Shown here: one piece after another, positions 41,494 through 49,010 of the stretch
How positions within the stretch are numbered: the first letter of the stretch is position 1
Layout: every line of letters begins with the position of its first letter
Source of the DNA: Acidobacteriota bacterium
GTDB taxonomy: Bacteria > Acidobacteriota > Terriglobia > Bryobacterales > Bryobacteraceae
Length of the DNA: 64,000 nucleotides
Direction of reading: 5' to 3'
Assembly (NCBI GenBank): GCA_017307505.1
Contig: JAFKEE010000026.1
Location: 185,646-249,645 of the forward strand
The notes under the pieces: model-generated
The model's database searches: none
Seen by the model: only the letters and a program-made list of their open reading frames with translations
What the model was told of the DNA's origin: nothing
Translations under genes and position numbers: made by a program

Positions 41494-43149
41494 TCAGTGT
41501 TCCATGATTGCGAGTCGCACCGATGTGTCGGTTCCGAAAGACACGGTGACAGCCTTGCCCTGTTCCGATAGCAGTGGCAGATGATCGGGTGAGTCGAGTT
41601 TCCACCGCGCTTCGGCTCTGAGGGCAACGACACAGTAGGGCCCGGCCTCCAATCCGCCCCAATGAAAGGTTCCGTCGGCCTGTGCTTCGGCGATGCGGAT
41701 CGCAAATGGATCGCCGCGGCGAAGAGGCAGCCGAATGAGCGCGACGAAGGCCGGCTCAGTTTGTTCGGTATGGTTGGCGATGAGGCCGGAGATCGCGCCG
41801 GGCCGCTCTGTCAATTCGATCTCAAGCCGATGTTCCGTTGCCAGTTCGTCGAGCGGGAGCGTCTGATCGGGCAGCGGTGTTCCGTTGTAGCGGATCGCCT
41901 TCACCGCATACGCTTCCGGCAAGCCGGCCAAACGGAGGCTCTGCTTCATGGCTAGAGACATCAGTTCGAAGGCCCCTTCCGCGTCCGGGCCAGTGTTCTT
42001 TCCTCCGCCGATCGACAGGCCGCCGTCCAGCCACAGGTGGAGCTTCGTCCAGTCGGGTTGTTTCCCGTCGCCAGGCAGGGACAAGCGGCCGGCGACGCGG
42101 ACCACGGGTTGGAAGGGGACGACGATCTTCTCCTCTTCGATGGGCACGCGCGCCTCCACGAGGGCCGCGACGCCGGAGTTCTCGTAGTAGCCGTCCGGGA
42201 GGAGCACCAGTTGGGTGGGCCCCGGCGGGAGGCCGGTGACGAGGGCCGCGGCGCCGCAGTCGGCTCGGCCGAGGACGGGAAAGTCGCGCCCCTCCCGTCG
42301 TCGAATCTGGACACCAGCTCCGGCCTGGCAGCGCCAGCCTTGGAACTCCAGCCAGGCGCGGTAGTGGGGTTGCTTCTTCAGGCGCAGCGTACCGACCCCG
42401 GCCTCTCCGCCGGAAATCAACTGAACCGGGAGGGCTTCGTCCATGCCCCCGCGACCTGGCCCGTATGTCACAGGATAGGCCCACTCGACCGGCAGCCGGT
42501 CTTCCTGGGTGAAGCGGCTTTTTACCTGGTCCTTCTGAGGAGCGGTGGGGTGTAGAGAGACGATATAGGCACCCGGCGGGAGTCTTGGAATGACGAATCG
42601 CCCGTCGGCCTCGGTGCGCGCCTCTGCCTCCGGCAGGTACAGGTTCCGCCCCAGGTGGCTCATCTGCCGCAGTGCCCCCACTACGAGACCGGCCAGCGGT
42701 CGCCCATCCTCTTCGTCCACCACCGTGCCCATCAGGCGTGCAGGACGGGCCAGTAGGACCCGGACCTCGCCGCGCGGCTTCGTTTCGCTCAGGCGGACCC
42801 GGGCCAGATTGGGTGGGAATCCACTCTGTGCGGGCGGGGCGCTGTAGTCGGGATGCCGGGCCTCCACGACGTAAGGGCCTGCTTCCTCGAGCGTCACCTG
42901 AAAGTGACCGCTGCTGTCGGATTCCGCCTGCCGGAGCGGTCTTTCGACTTCGGACAACGCGACCGGGCCTTTGCTGGGTCCGCGCAGGACAGTGACGGTG
43001 GCGCCCGTGACGGGCGTTCCGCTGCCCGGCTCGACGACTGTGCCACGGATCTCGTATTGAAGTTTGGCTGGATCCTGGGCGGCCGGCCCGGACGCTATGG
43101 TCAGGCTGGTCCAGAGGAGTTGGGCAAACCACATTCCCAGTGCTCGCAT
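41494..43149 (-). CDS. secreted carboxypeptidase-regulatory-like multidomain protein
   Basis: About 551 residues from the ATG giving MRALGMWFAQLLW (signal peptide to about residue 25). It holds several carboxypeptidase-regulatory-like beta-sandwiches: YEIRGTVVEPGSGTPVTGATVTVL with GPYVVEARHPDYSAPP, then RLMGTVVDEEDGRPLAGLVVGAL with DGRFVIPRLPPGAYIVSL, plus a C-terminal WGGLEAGPYCVVALR unit. There is no catalytic carboxypeptidase domain. The arrangement parallels the gene at 57.6 kb, so the two are paralogues. It probably acts at the cell surface; binding partner unknown. Confidence 0.78.
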   Translation of the reverse strand: MRALGMWFAQLLWTSLTIASGPAAQDPAKLQYEIRGTVVEPGSGTPVTGATVTVLRGPSKGPVALSEVERPLRQAESDSSGHFQVTLEEAGPYVVEARHPDYSAPPAQSGFPPNLARVRLSETKPRGEVRVLLARPARLMGTVVDEEDGRPLAGLVVGALRQMSHLGRNLYLPEAEARTEADGRFVIPRLPPGAYIVSLHPTAPQKDQVKSRFTQEDRLPVEWAYPVTYGPGRGGMDEALPVQLISGGEAGVGTLRLKKQPHYRAWLEFQGWRCQAGAGVQIRRREGRDFPVLGRADCGAAALVTGLPPGPTQLVLLPDGYYENSGVAALVEARVPIEEEKIVVPFQPVVRVAGRLSLPGDGKQPDWTKLHLWLDGGLSIGGGKNTGPDAEGAFELMSLAMKQSLRLAGLPEAYAVKAIRYNGTPLPDQTLPLDELATEHRLEIELTERPGAISGLIANHTEQTEPAFVALIRLPLRRGDPFAIRIAEAQADGTFHWGGLEAGPYCVVALRAEARWKLDSPDHLPLLSEQGKAVTVSFGTDTSVRLAIMEH

Positions 43150-43255
43150 GACAACGGCTCTGCGGCGTTCCCTGCCGGGGTGACCAACGGGGTTGCGCCG
43201 GCACCGCCAGTTTACCGAATTGGCGAGAGGGAAACGCGGGGTGGATGAGGCGGGC

Positions 43256-43299
43256 AAAAAAAAGGGCCGGACACGCCCTGTGGGAAGCGCGCCCGGCCC
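43256..43299 (-). terminator. rho-independent terminator of the tryptophan-rich gene
   Basis: Read on the minus strand, GGGCCGG (from 43299) pairs with CCGGCCC, extended by a GC-rich stretch with two G-U pairs to about 13 bp around a 10-base loop, and is followed by eight T. It lies 20 bases beyond the stop of the gene at 43.3-45.5 kb and before the next minus-strand gene, so it separates the two transcripts. Confidence 0.88.
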
Positions 43300-43318
43300 G
43301 GTTAGCACCAGTCTGCGA

Positions 43319-45460
43319 CTACACCGTTACAGTGAACGAGTAGTGCATCTGGTTGAAGTAGCTCAGGTGGCCGTCGCAATTGGCGATATTGCGCTTCCAA
43401 ACCGTGAGCTCAACCAAATAGCAGCAGGTCTTGGGGAAGACTAACGCCGCATCATTGATGTGCAGCCGCATCGTGCCGCCGTTCCAGATGGGACGGACAG
43501 CGGTCTGCGGAGCCGTGACGGCGTTCGAGTAGTCGGGGCCCTGCGGTCCGCCGGCGAGCGGCGTGAGGGTGAAGGCTCCGACATCGGCGGCGCTGAGCAG
43601 GTTCTTCACCGAGCCCAAGTCGTACTTCAGGACCAGATCGTAATGGTCGAGATGGCCGTCGGGATCGGTGACGAAGAAGTCGATCTCGAGCGGGACGCCG
43701 TGCTGGAGCTGTTGGGCTCCGCAGGGCAGGACCGTAGTGCCGCCGATCCGGACCGAATTGATGCCGCAATCGGGCTCAGTGGTGTCCACATGGACCGTAT
43801 TCGGCACTTGTGGACCCACGATGCGGTTGTCGAGCCGCAGCGTCAGCAGGTTGTTCTCGGGATGACCGCCGCAGCCGTCCATCACTTTGCGGGTGGCGAG
43901 GTCCGGATTCCCGGCCGCATCGGCACGGTAGCCGACGACGCGGAAGTCGTAGGCTCCGTCAGAGAAGAAGCCCTTGGTCTGGATGTTCGCCATCACATTG
44001 ATGTTGTTCGACCAGACACGGCCCGTCATGGCGTTCCCCCAGGCGGCGGGGTGAGTGACCTCATAATGCTGGCGGCTCTCGTAGACATGGATGCCGCCGA
44101 AGTCGATCACCGGGAACGTGGGGAAAACAAACTGGTTCGGCCACGGAAGCGTAGCGTCGAAGTAGCCACGCCAGAGATCGATGAGACAGCCGGCGGGCAC
44201 CGGCGCCCAGGCAGCAGAGCCGTGCGGCGCGGACTCAATCTCGTAGAAATCAGCTTGCGCCGAGGTTCCGAAGAGTCCGTAGAAGCTGACGGTCTCCGAG
44301 AAGGGCCGGTCGCGGCCGCCAGGGTCGAAGTAGCCGGCGGTGACACCCGTCTTTCCAATGGTCGTGACGGGGATTCCGGGATCGCCGCAAACACTGGTGA
44401 ACAGGGAGCAGTCGCCTTCCGGCTGGCCGCCGTCGTGAGGCAGGCAGCAAGCCTGGTTGTTCGCCACCAGGGTGACGTTCAGGTTCGTGGGGATGTCCCA
44501 GCGGGTCTGGAAGACATTCTCACTGAAGATCACCTTGGCCGGACCGGAGCCGCAGGGCTGCGTGACGCGGAAGATGATATCCGGATTGCAGTCGAACCAC
44601 GGGTTCCAGGGCCACCACGGCCAGATGCGGAGTTTTTCCAGCTCCGGCACGTGCGGCAGGATGGAAACCAGCTTGTCGCGCACCGCGGGGATGCTGCTGG
44701 GGTCCAGAACCTTGGAAGCCAGCAGGCCGGGGTTCAGAATCGGGTTGCCTACGGTCGGCCGGGTCGGCGTCAGCGGACCCAGCGGCGGCAGCGGTTGGGG
44801 ATTCAGCGACGCGATGTCGAGCCGAGGAACGGGATCCGGCTCCGGGAAGCGGATGGCCGGATTGAGCTTCAGCACCGGACGGATCTTCTCGATGAGATCG
44901 TCGTCCAGGCGCCATTGCCGCAGCCGCCACCACCACCACGGCCACCAGCCGCAGCACCAGCGGAAGCTGATGGTGAAATTGCCGGCTCCGTCGGTGACGG
45001 CGGCGGGCCCCACCTGTTGGATCGAGGACCACCACCAGAAGAAGTCGACGTCGTAGGCTTTGACCTCGGCGCCAGGGACTGGGCTGCCGTCGGCACAGAC
45101 AACCCGGCCGTGGATGGTGAACGTTCGGCACCAGCGCAGCCACCAGACCCACCACTGCGGCGTAATGACCAGCGCCGGGATGGCGAGAGTCGCCCCACTC
45201 GTCCATTGATTGGGGGTCACCTTGCTGGTCAGAGTCTGCAGGTGGAAAATGTCTTCGTCACTGGCGGTGGCCGGGCCTACTGCGATGTTGAGGGTCTGTT
45301 TGGGATCGACCTCGAGCTTGACCTCGCCCTTGCCTCCATCCAGCGCGATGACTTGGGACTTGATGCCCTTCCGGTCCTGAACGGCAACTTTTACCTTTTG
45401 CTGCTTACGATCTGCGTCTGCAATCTGCGACGCATCAATAGGGATCCTGAGTGTACTCAC
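43319..45460 (-). CDS. tryptophan-rich protein with LNPQPLPP motif, unknown function
   Basis: A 713-residue protein from a GTG preceded by GGAGG. No signal peptide is evident. Residues 1-100 are charged and beta-rich. Tryptophan clusters at 103-110 (WWVWWLRW), 142-144 and 168-183 (including WWPWWWW) surround a carboxypeptidase-regulatory-like repeat (IHGRVVCADGSPVPGAEVKAYDVDFFWWW). LNPQPLPP lies at 219-226. The C-half (300-713) has Cys pairs (CCLPHDG, CGGHPEN) and beta-rich segments. I do not recognise the family. It follows two small genes that look co-transcribed. Confidence 0.8.
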   Translation of the reverse strand: MSTLRIPIDASQIADADRKQQKVKVAVQDRKGIKSQVIALDGGKGEVKLEVDPKQTLNIAVGPATASDEDIFHLQTLTSKVTPNQWTSGATLAIPALVITPQWWVWWLRWCRTFTIHGRVVCADGSPVPGAEVKAYDVDFFWWWSSIQQVGPAAVTDGAGNFTISFRWCCGWWPWWWWRLRQWRLDDDLIEKIRPVLKLNPAIRFPEPDPVPRLDIASLNPQPLPPLGPLTPTRPTVGNPILNPGLLASKVLDPSSIPAVRDKLVSILPHVPELEKLRIWPWWPWNPWFDCNPDIIFRVTQPCGSGPAKVIFSENVFQTRWDIPTNLNVTLVANNQACCLPHDGGQPEGDCSLFTSVCGDPGIPVTTIGKTGVTAGYFDPGGRDRPFSETVSFYGLFGTSAQADFYEIESAPHGSAAWAPVPAGCLIDLWRGYFDATLPWPNQFVFPTFPVIDFGGIHVYESRQHYEVTHPAAWGNAMTGRVWSNNINVMANIQTKGFFSDGAYDFRVVGYRADAAGNPDLATRKVMDGCGGHPENNLLTLRLDNRIVGPQVPNTVHVDTTEPDCGINSVRIGGTTVLPCGAQQLQHGVPLEIDFFVTDPDGHLDHYDLVLKYDLGSVKNLLSAADVGAFTLTPLAGGPQGPDYSNAVTAPQTAVRPIWNGGTMRLHINDAALVFPKTCCYLVELTVWKRNIANCDGHLSYFNQMHYSFTVTV

Positions 45461-45574
45461 GAGCTTGTGCCTCCGGTTGAGTTAATTCTTTTCTTGATTT
45501 ATTTGTTGACACACGAATGGCGCGGGAGTCGCCACGCCTCCATGGAAAGCTAAGGTTGTTATGATCAGGCGGCG

Positions 45575-45817
45575 CTAACGCACCAGTTTCAGACCCGGCA
45601 CGGATACAAGCGATGGCGCGTCGGATCCATGAACGCTGACGCGGCCCACGCCTCCTCCAAACCGGTAGACCATGCCTGTCAGCGGTCCGGTGACCACCAA
45701 TTGACCTTGGCCCGAGTACTCGAACTGCACGGAGCCTGTGCTCCAGTGCCGGGTTTCGCCTGAGGGACCTGTCTGAGCGGAACGGGCGGCCGCCCGCTGA
45801 CTACCGCAACAGGACAT
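45575..45817 (-). CDS. small CCG protein (MSCCG type)
   Basis: An 80-residue protein from an ATG with AGGAGG upstream. It begins MSCCGSQRAAARS and continues with a beta-rich half: VQFEYSGQGQLVVTGPLTGMVYRF, then a run ending APSLVSVPGLKLV. I recall MSCCG-type proteins of this outline in other bacteria but know of no function. It overlaps the DUF1360 stop by 17 bases and precedes the tryptophan-rich gene by 115 bases. Confidence 0.75.
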   Translation of the reverse strand: MSCCGSQRAAARSAQTGPSGETRHWSTGSVQFEYSGQGQLVVTGPLTGMVYRFGGGVGRVSVHGSDAPSLVSVPGLKLVR

Positions 45818-46199
45818 GGTGTTGTTCCTCCTTTGACTCGCCAGCCGGACCAGATTGGTCCGGTAAAGGTTCCACGTGCCAAAGCGCAGGCGGCGGGGCG
45901 GTGGTAGCCGGGGATCGGTTGGTGGCGCGTTCGATGAGAATCGCGCCGCCCGAGAGACCCAGCCAAAGTAGGGACCGGTCGAGCCAGTTGCTTCCGAGAA
46001 ACCAGGCGGCCGGTGCTGCCACCCACATACTGAGGCAGTAGAAACAGTCCAGCATTCGTCCGAAGAAGCCGTTCCCGAGTGCCCTGCGCAGCCTGGCGAA
46101 CACATCGCCCGGACCGTCCTCCTCGCAGAGCAGATGGGTAACCCGCCAAACTGCCAGTACTGACAGAACTAACCAGGAAACAGGCAGCGCGGCGAGCAC
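45801..46199 (-). CDS. DUF1360 family membrane protein
   Basis: 132 residues from a GTG preceded by GGAG; longer starts are possible but lack support. DUF1360 hallmarks: LSVLAVWRVTHLLCEEDGPGDVFARLRR with the EDGP motif, and DCFYCLSMWVAAPAAWF with two Cys. Two to three hydrophobic helices place it in the membrane. A proline-rich, acidic tail follows (TTAPPPALWHVEPLPDQSG). It is the first intact gene of the cassette and overlaps the small CCG gene. Function unknown. Confidence 0.78.
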   Translation of the reverse strand: MLAALPVSWLVLSVLAVWRVTHLLCEEDGPGDVFARLRRALGNGFFGRMLDCFYCLSMWVAAPAAWFLGSNWLDRSLLWLGLSGGAILIERATNRSPATTAPPPALWHVEPLPDQSGPAGESKEEQHHVLLR

Positions 46200-46279
46200 G
46201 ACGTTCTCCGTCCTCCATCGCAATAGTGAGGGAAGGTGTGGTGCCGTTTCAAGAGGAGGTGAAAAGATCTCAACTTTAT

Positions 46280-46567
46280 TTAGATGGGTGGACCAGCCCG
46301 ACAAGCAAGCCCTGCCTCGTTGTCGACGCCAAGCCGGATGGCCAAACGCTGGATCGAGGTCTTGCTGAAGGCGCGGCGTCCTCGCAGGAGTTGCGAAAGC
46401 GTCGAGTGATCGATCCCCAGGAAATTCGCAAAGGCCCGGAGCGAGTATTGCGGATGGCGGGCGCATCACAGCGCCAGCTCCTGTTGCAGGCAGAGTCGGA
46501 AATCGAGAGTCGTGGGGCCGGTGTCGGAGGAGGCGATGACGATCTTCCAGTGGCCAGTGTAGGGTGC
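46280..46567 (-). pseudogene. broken helix-turn-helix regulator upstream of the DUF1360 gene
   Basis: Reading the minus strand in one frame gives GHWKIVIASS, TLDFRLCLQQELAL, a TGA (46466-46468), then CARHPQYSLRAFANFLGIDH, STLSQLLRGRRAFSKTSIQR, LAIRLGVDNEAGLACRAG and a TAA at 46280. The second part is a clear cro/C1- or TIGR02147-like DNA-binding domain. A single C-to-T change (CGA to TGA) would explain the interruption. No ATG lies before or after it. It is probably an inactivated regulator of the cassette; no open-reading-frame caller would report it. Confidence 0.6.
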
Positions 46568-46667
46568 GTCCGGCTATGCGGCAAGAGCCGGCCGCTCAAA
46601 TAGCGGGGCAGGGACTTGCCCCAGCCGCGGGCATCTGGACATATGATTGTTCACGCAGGAGGACGAG

Positions 46668-47747
46668 ATGAGCGAACTGACTCGACGCGAACTGGGCATG
46701 GCGGGCATGACGGCCGCATTGGGTGCGTCGGCCGCGGCCGCGAAGCCGCTGGACCCCCTGACCCCGGGCATCAAGATCTCGATGCAGGTGGGCGAGGAGG
46801 TCTCCGGCGACGACCTGGCCTGGATCCGGCAGATGGGCATCGACTATCTCAACGTGCAGACCGGCAAGGGCCGCGCCACGCTGGAAAACTTCCAGGCGAT
46901 CAAAGCACGGACCGCAGCCGCCGGCCTGCAGGTGTGGAACATCTCGAACAACGACAACCGCAACATCGAAGAGGTAACACTGAACCTGCCCGGGCGCGAC
47001 GCAAAGATCGCCTGGCTCAAACAGTACATCCGCGACACCGGCAAGGCCGGCATCGGCTACATCACCTATGCCCACATGGCGAACGGCATCTGGTCGAGCG
47101 CCACCGAGAAGACTCGCGGCGGAGGCACGGCCCGGGCGTTCCGGCTCGAAACGGCCAAGGGCACCTGGAACGGCAAGACCTACGAAGGTCCATTGACCCA
47201 CGGCCGCAAATACTCCAAGGAAGAACTGTGGGAGAACTACACCTACTTCATCCGCGAGATCGCGCCCGTGGCGGAAGAGGCCGGTGTCCGCATCGGAATC
47301 CATCCCGACGATCCGCCGGTGCCGGAACTCGGCGGGATCCCTCGCCACATCTTCGGAACGTACGACGGCTATGTGAAGGCGCTGGAAATTGCCAACTCGC
47401 CCAACATCGGCGTCTGCCTCTGCTGCGGCACCTGGATGGAGGGCGGCAGGAGCATGGGCAAGGATGTCTTCGAAGCCGCGCGCGGTTTCGCCAAAATGGG
47501 CAAGCTCTGGAAAATCCACTTCCGCAATGTGACCGCCCCGCAGCCCTACTTCGTCGAGACCTACATCGACGGCGGCTATACGGACATGTACAAGCTGATG
47601 CGGACCCTCGTCGAGGTGGACTTCCGCGGGAATCTCATTGCAGATCACGTCCCCGCCATGAGCGGCTCGCGGCAGGCCGGCTGGGCGTACAGCATGGGGT
47701 ACATCCGGGCGCTCTATCAGGCAGCGCTGGCGGAAAAGAAGGGATAG
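46668..47747 (+). CDS. mannonate dehydratase-like enzyme with Tat-type signal
   Basis: 359 residues from an ATG preceded by AGGAGG. The N-terminus is a Tat-like signal (TRRELGMAGMTAALGASAAAA). The TIM-barrel has the UxuA landmarks GIHPDDPPVPELGGIPR, GVCLCCGTW, KIHFRNVTAPQPYFVETYIDGGYTDM and LIADHVPAMSG. UxuA converts D-mannonate to 2-keto-3-deoxygluconate in hexuronate catabolism and is normally cytoplasmic; the Tat signal is odd and suggests an exported relative. It could act on an unusual sugar acid. The gene lies downstream of the cassette but reads the other way. Confidence 0.85.
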   Translation: MSELTRRELGMAGMTAALGASAAAAKPLDPLTPGIKISMQVGEEVSGDDLAWIRQMGIDYLNVQTGKGRATLENFQAIKARTAAAGLQVWNISNNDNRNIEEVTLNLPGRDAKIAWLKQYIRDTGKAGIGYITYAHMANGIWSSATEKTRGGGTARAFRLETAKGTWNGKTYEGPLTHGRKYSKEELWENYTYFIREIAPVAEEAGVRIGIHPDDPPVPELGGIPRHIFGTYDGYVKALEIANSPNIGVCLCCGTWMEGGRSMGKDVFEAARGFAKMGKLWKIHFRNVTAPQPYFVETYIDGGYTDMYKLMRTLVEVDFRGNLIADHVPAMSGSRQAGWAYSMGYIRALYQAALAEKKG

Positions 47748-47757
47748 GCATCCTCAC

Positions 47758-48159
47758 ATGAAGAAGGCAGCAACAGGCGGATCCGCCGGCAAAGCGGCAG
47801 ACGGGTTGGCGGCAGTGGAGGCCTACCTCGCGGCCGTCCCCGAACCCGGCCGCGGCACACTGGAGAAGATCCGTGCCGTCATCCGCTCGGCGGCGCCGAA
47901 GGAGGCTACCGAGGCAATCAGCTATGGCATGCCGGCGTTCAAGTACAAGGGCGGACTAGTGGCCTACGCGGCCTTCAAAAATCACTGCAGCCTGTTTCCC
48001 ATGAGCCTGGCCGTCATCGCTCAGTTCTCCGAGGACTTGAAACCCTTCCAGACCTCCAAGGGCACAATTCAGTTTCCGCTGGACAAACCGCTGGCTTCGG
48101 CGCTGGTGAAGAAACTGGTGAAAGCCAAGGTCGCGGAGAACGAAGCGAAGAAGAAGTAG
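47758..48159 (+). CDS. DUF1801 domain protein
   Basis: 133 residues with the DUF1801 (YdhG-like) core: VEAYLAAVPEPGRGTLEKIRAVIRSAAPKEATEAISYGMPAFKYKGGLVAYAAFKNHCSLFPM. The fold is a small alpha/beta cytoplasmic domain of uncertain function. A lysine-rich tail (KKLVKAKVAENEAKKK) ends it. It starts 10 bases after the mannonate dehydratase-like gene and is probably co-transcribed. Confidence 0.88.
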   Translation: MKKAATGGSAGKAADGLAAVEAYLAAVPEPGRGTLEKIRAVIRSAAPKEATEAISYGMPAFKYKGGLVAYAAFKNHCSLFPMSLAVIAQFSEDLKPFQTSKGTIQFPLDKPLASALVKKLVKAKVAENEAKKK

Positions 48160-48225
48160 GCCCCGGCGCCGGCCACGAAGCACGCCTGGCCCCTGGTCAG
48201 CGCCGGCTCGATGATATTCTCGCGC

Positions 48226-48858
48226 CTACTCGGGGATCCGGCGGCCGGCGCCCAGGGCCTGGTCGTACTGTTCTTTGTTGGCGTCGATGTACTCCTGGTA
48301 CGGATGCGGCGCTACCGACGCGGCCAGGAAGATCTCGCGCAGGCACTCCTCGATGTCCCCTTCGAATCCGGCCAGCGAAGCGATCTCCGGGTGGCGCGGA
48401 CGGATCAGCCACTTCCGCCCCATGCGCACCGCCCGCACATAGCCCGGCACTCGTCCCTTGCCGAACGCCACGGAGGAGAGGTCGAACACAATCTCCACTT
48501 TGTTGGGCCCCGTCTCGAGCGAAGCCTGGTAGGCGATGTCCTGATTGAACAGGACAATGCGCAGGCCCGCGATACGGGCCGGTTTGTTGCAGCCGGGCAG
48601 GGGTTCGGCCCGGTGCAGCGAATCCATCAGCTTCTCGAGTTTCTCATCGAAGTGGAAGACCTCGTCCGCCGCCGGATCGCGCCGGTCACAGGGCCCGAAC
48701 ACAAAGTGATGCCTGCTGGGCGGATCACCGGCCGCCGCGGAAGGATCGGTAACGATCAGGTCCAGCGAATAGTCTTCCTTCAACCACCACTGCCACAGTT
48801 CCAGAAGCGTGGAAAGCTCCTGCACCGGTGTGGCTGCGCTACGTTCTTGTCTGGGCAT
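48226..48858 (-). CDS. hypothetical protein
   Basis: 210 residues. I do not recognise the family. There is no signal peptide or membrane helix. It has a Trp-rich N-part (LLELWQWWLKEDYSLDLIV), a central DLSSVAFGKGRVPGYVRAVR stretch that may be a beta-alpha transition, and an acidic helical end (FEGDIEECLREIFLAAS). It is convergent with the DUF1801 gene and divergent from the glutaminase gene. Confidence 0.65.
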   Translation of the reverse strand: MPRQERSAATPVQELSTLLELWQWWLKEDYSLDLIVTDPSAAAGDPPSRHHFVFGPCDRRDPAADEVFHFDEKLEKLMDSLHRAEPLPGCNKPARIAGLRIVLFNQDIAYQASLETGPNKVEIVFDLSSVAFGKGRVPGYVRAVRMGRKWLIRPRHPEIASLAGFEGDIEECLREIFLAASVAPHPYQEYIDANKEQYDQALGAGRRIPE

Positions 48859-49010
48859 CCGTATCGAGCGTAGCTCAAGTGAGACAACGATGGCATCGCA
48901 ACCTGCGGCGGAAATCCGGGCGTCTGCCGTCTGCCTGCCCCCTAAGCCTCAGCGAGCAGGGCAGCGCACAGATGCCTCACCCCGCCCGAGTATGAAATGA
49001 TAGCCTCGAA

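Noticed and set aside
43460..45553. Plus-strand open frame of nearly 700 codons opposite the tryptophan-rich gene
   Set aside because: It is rich in Arg, Gly, Asp and Val in an antisense pattern, has no start context or domain, and the minus-strand gene has a ribosome binding site, motif and terminator.
46226..46603. Plus-strand open frame of about 125 codons opposite the broken HTH gene
   Set aside because: The translated product has no protein-like pattern and lies antisense to a recognisable DNA-binding domain.
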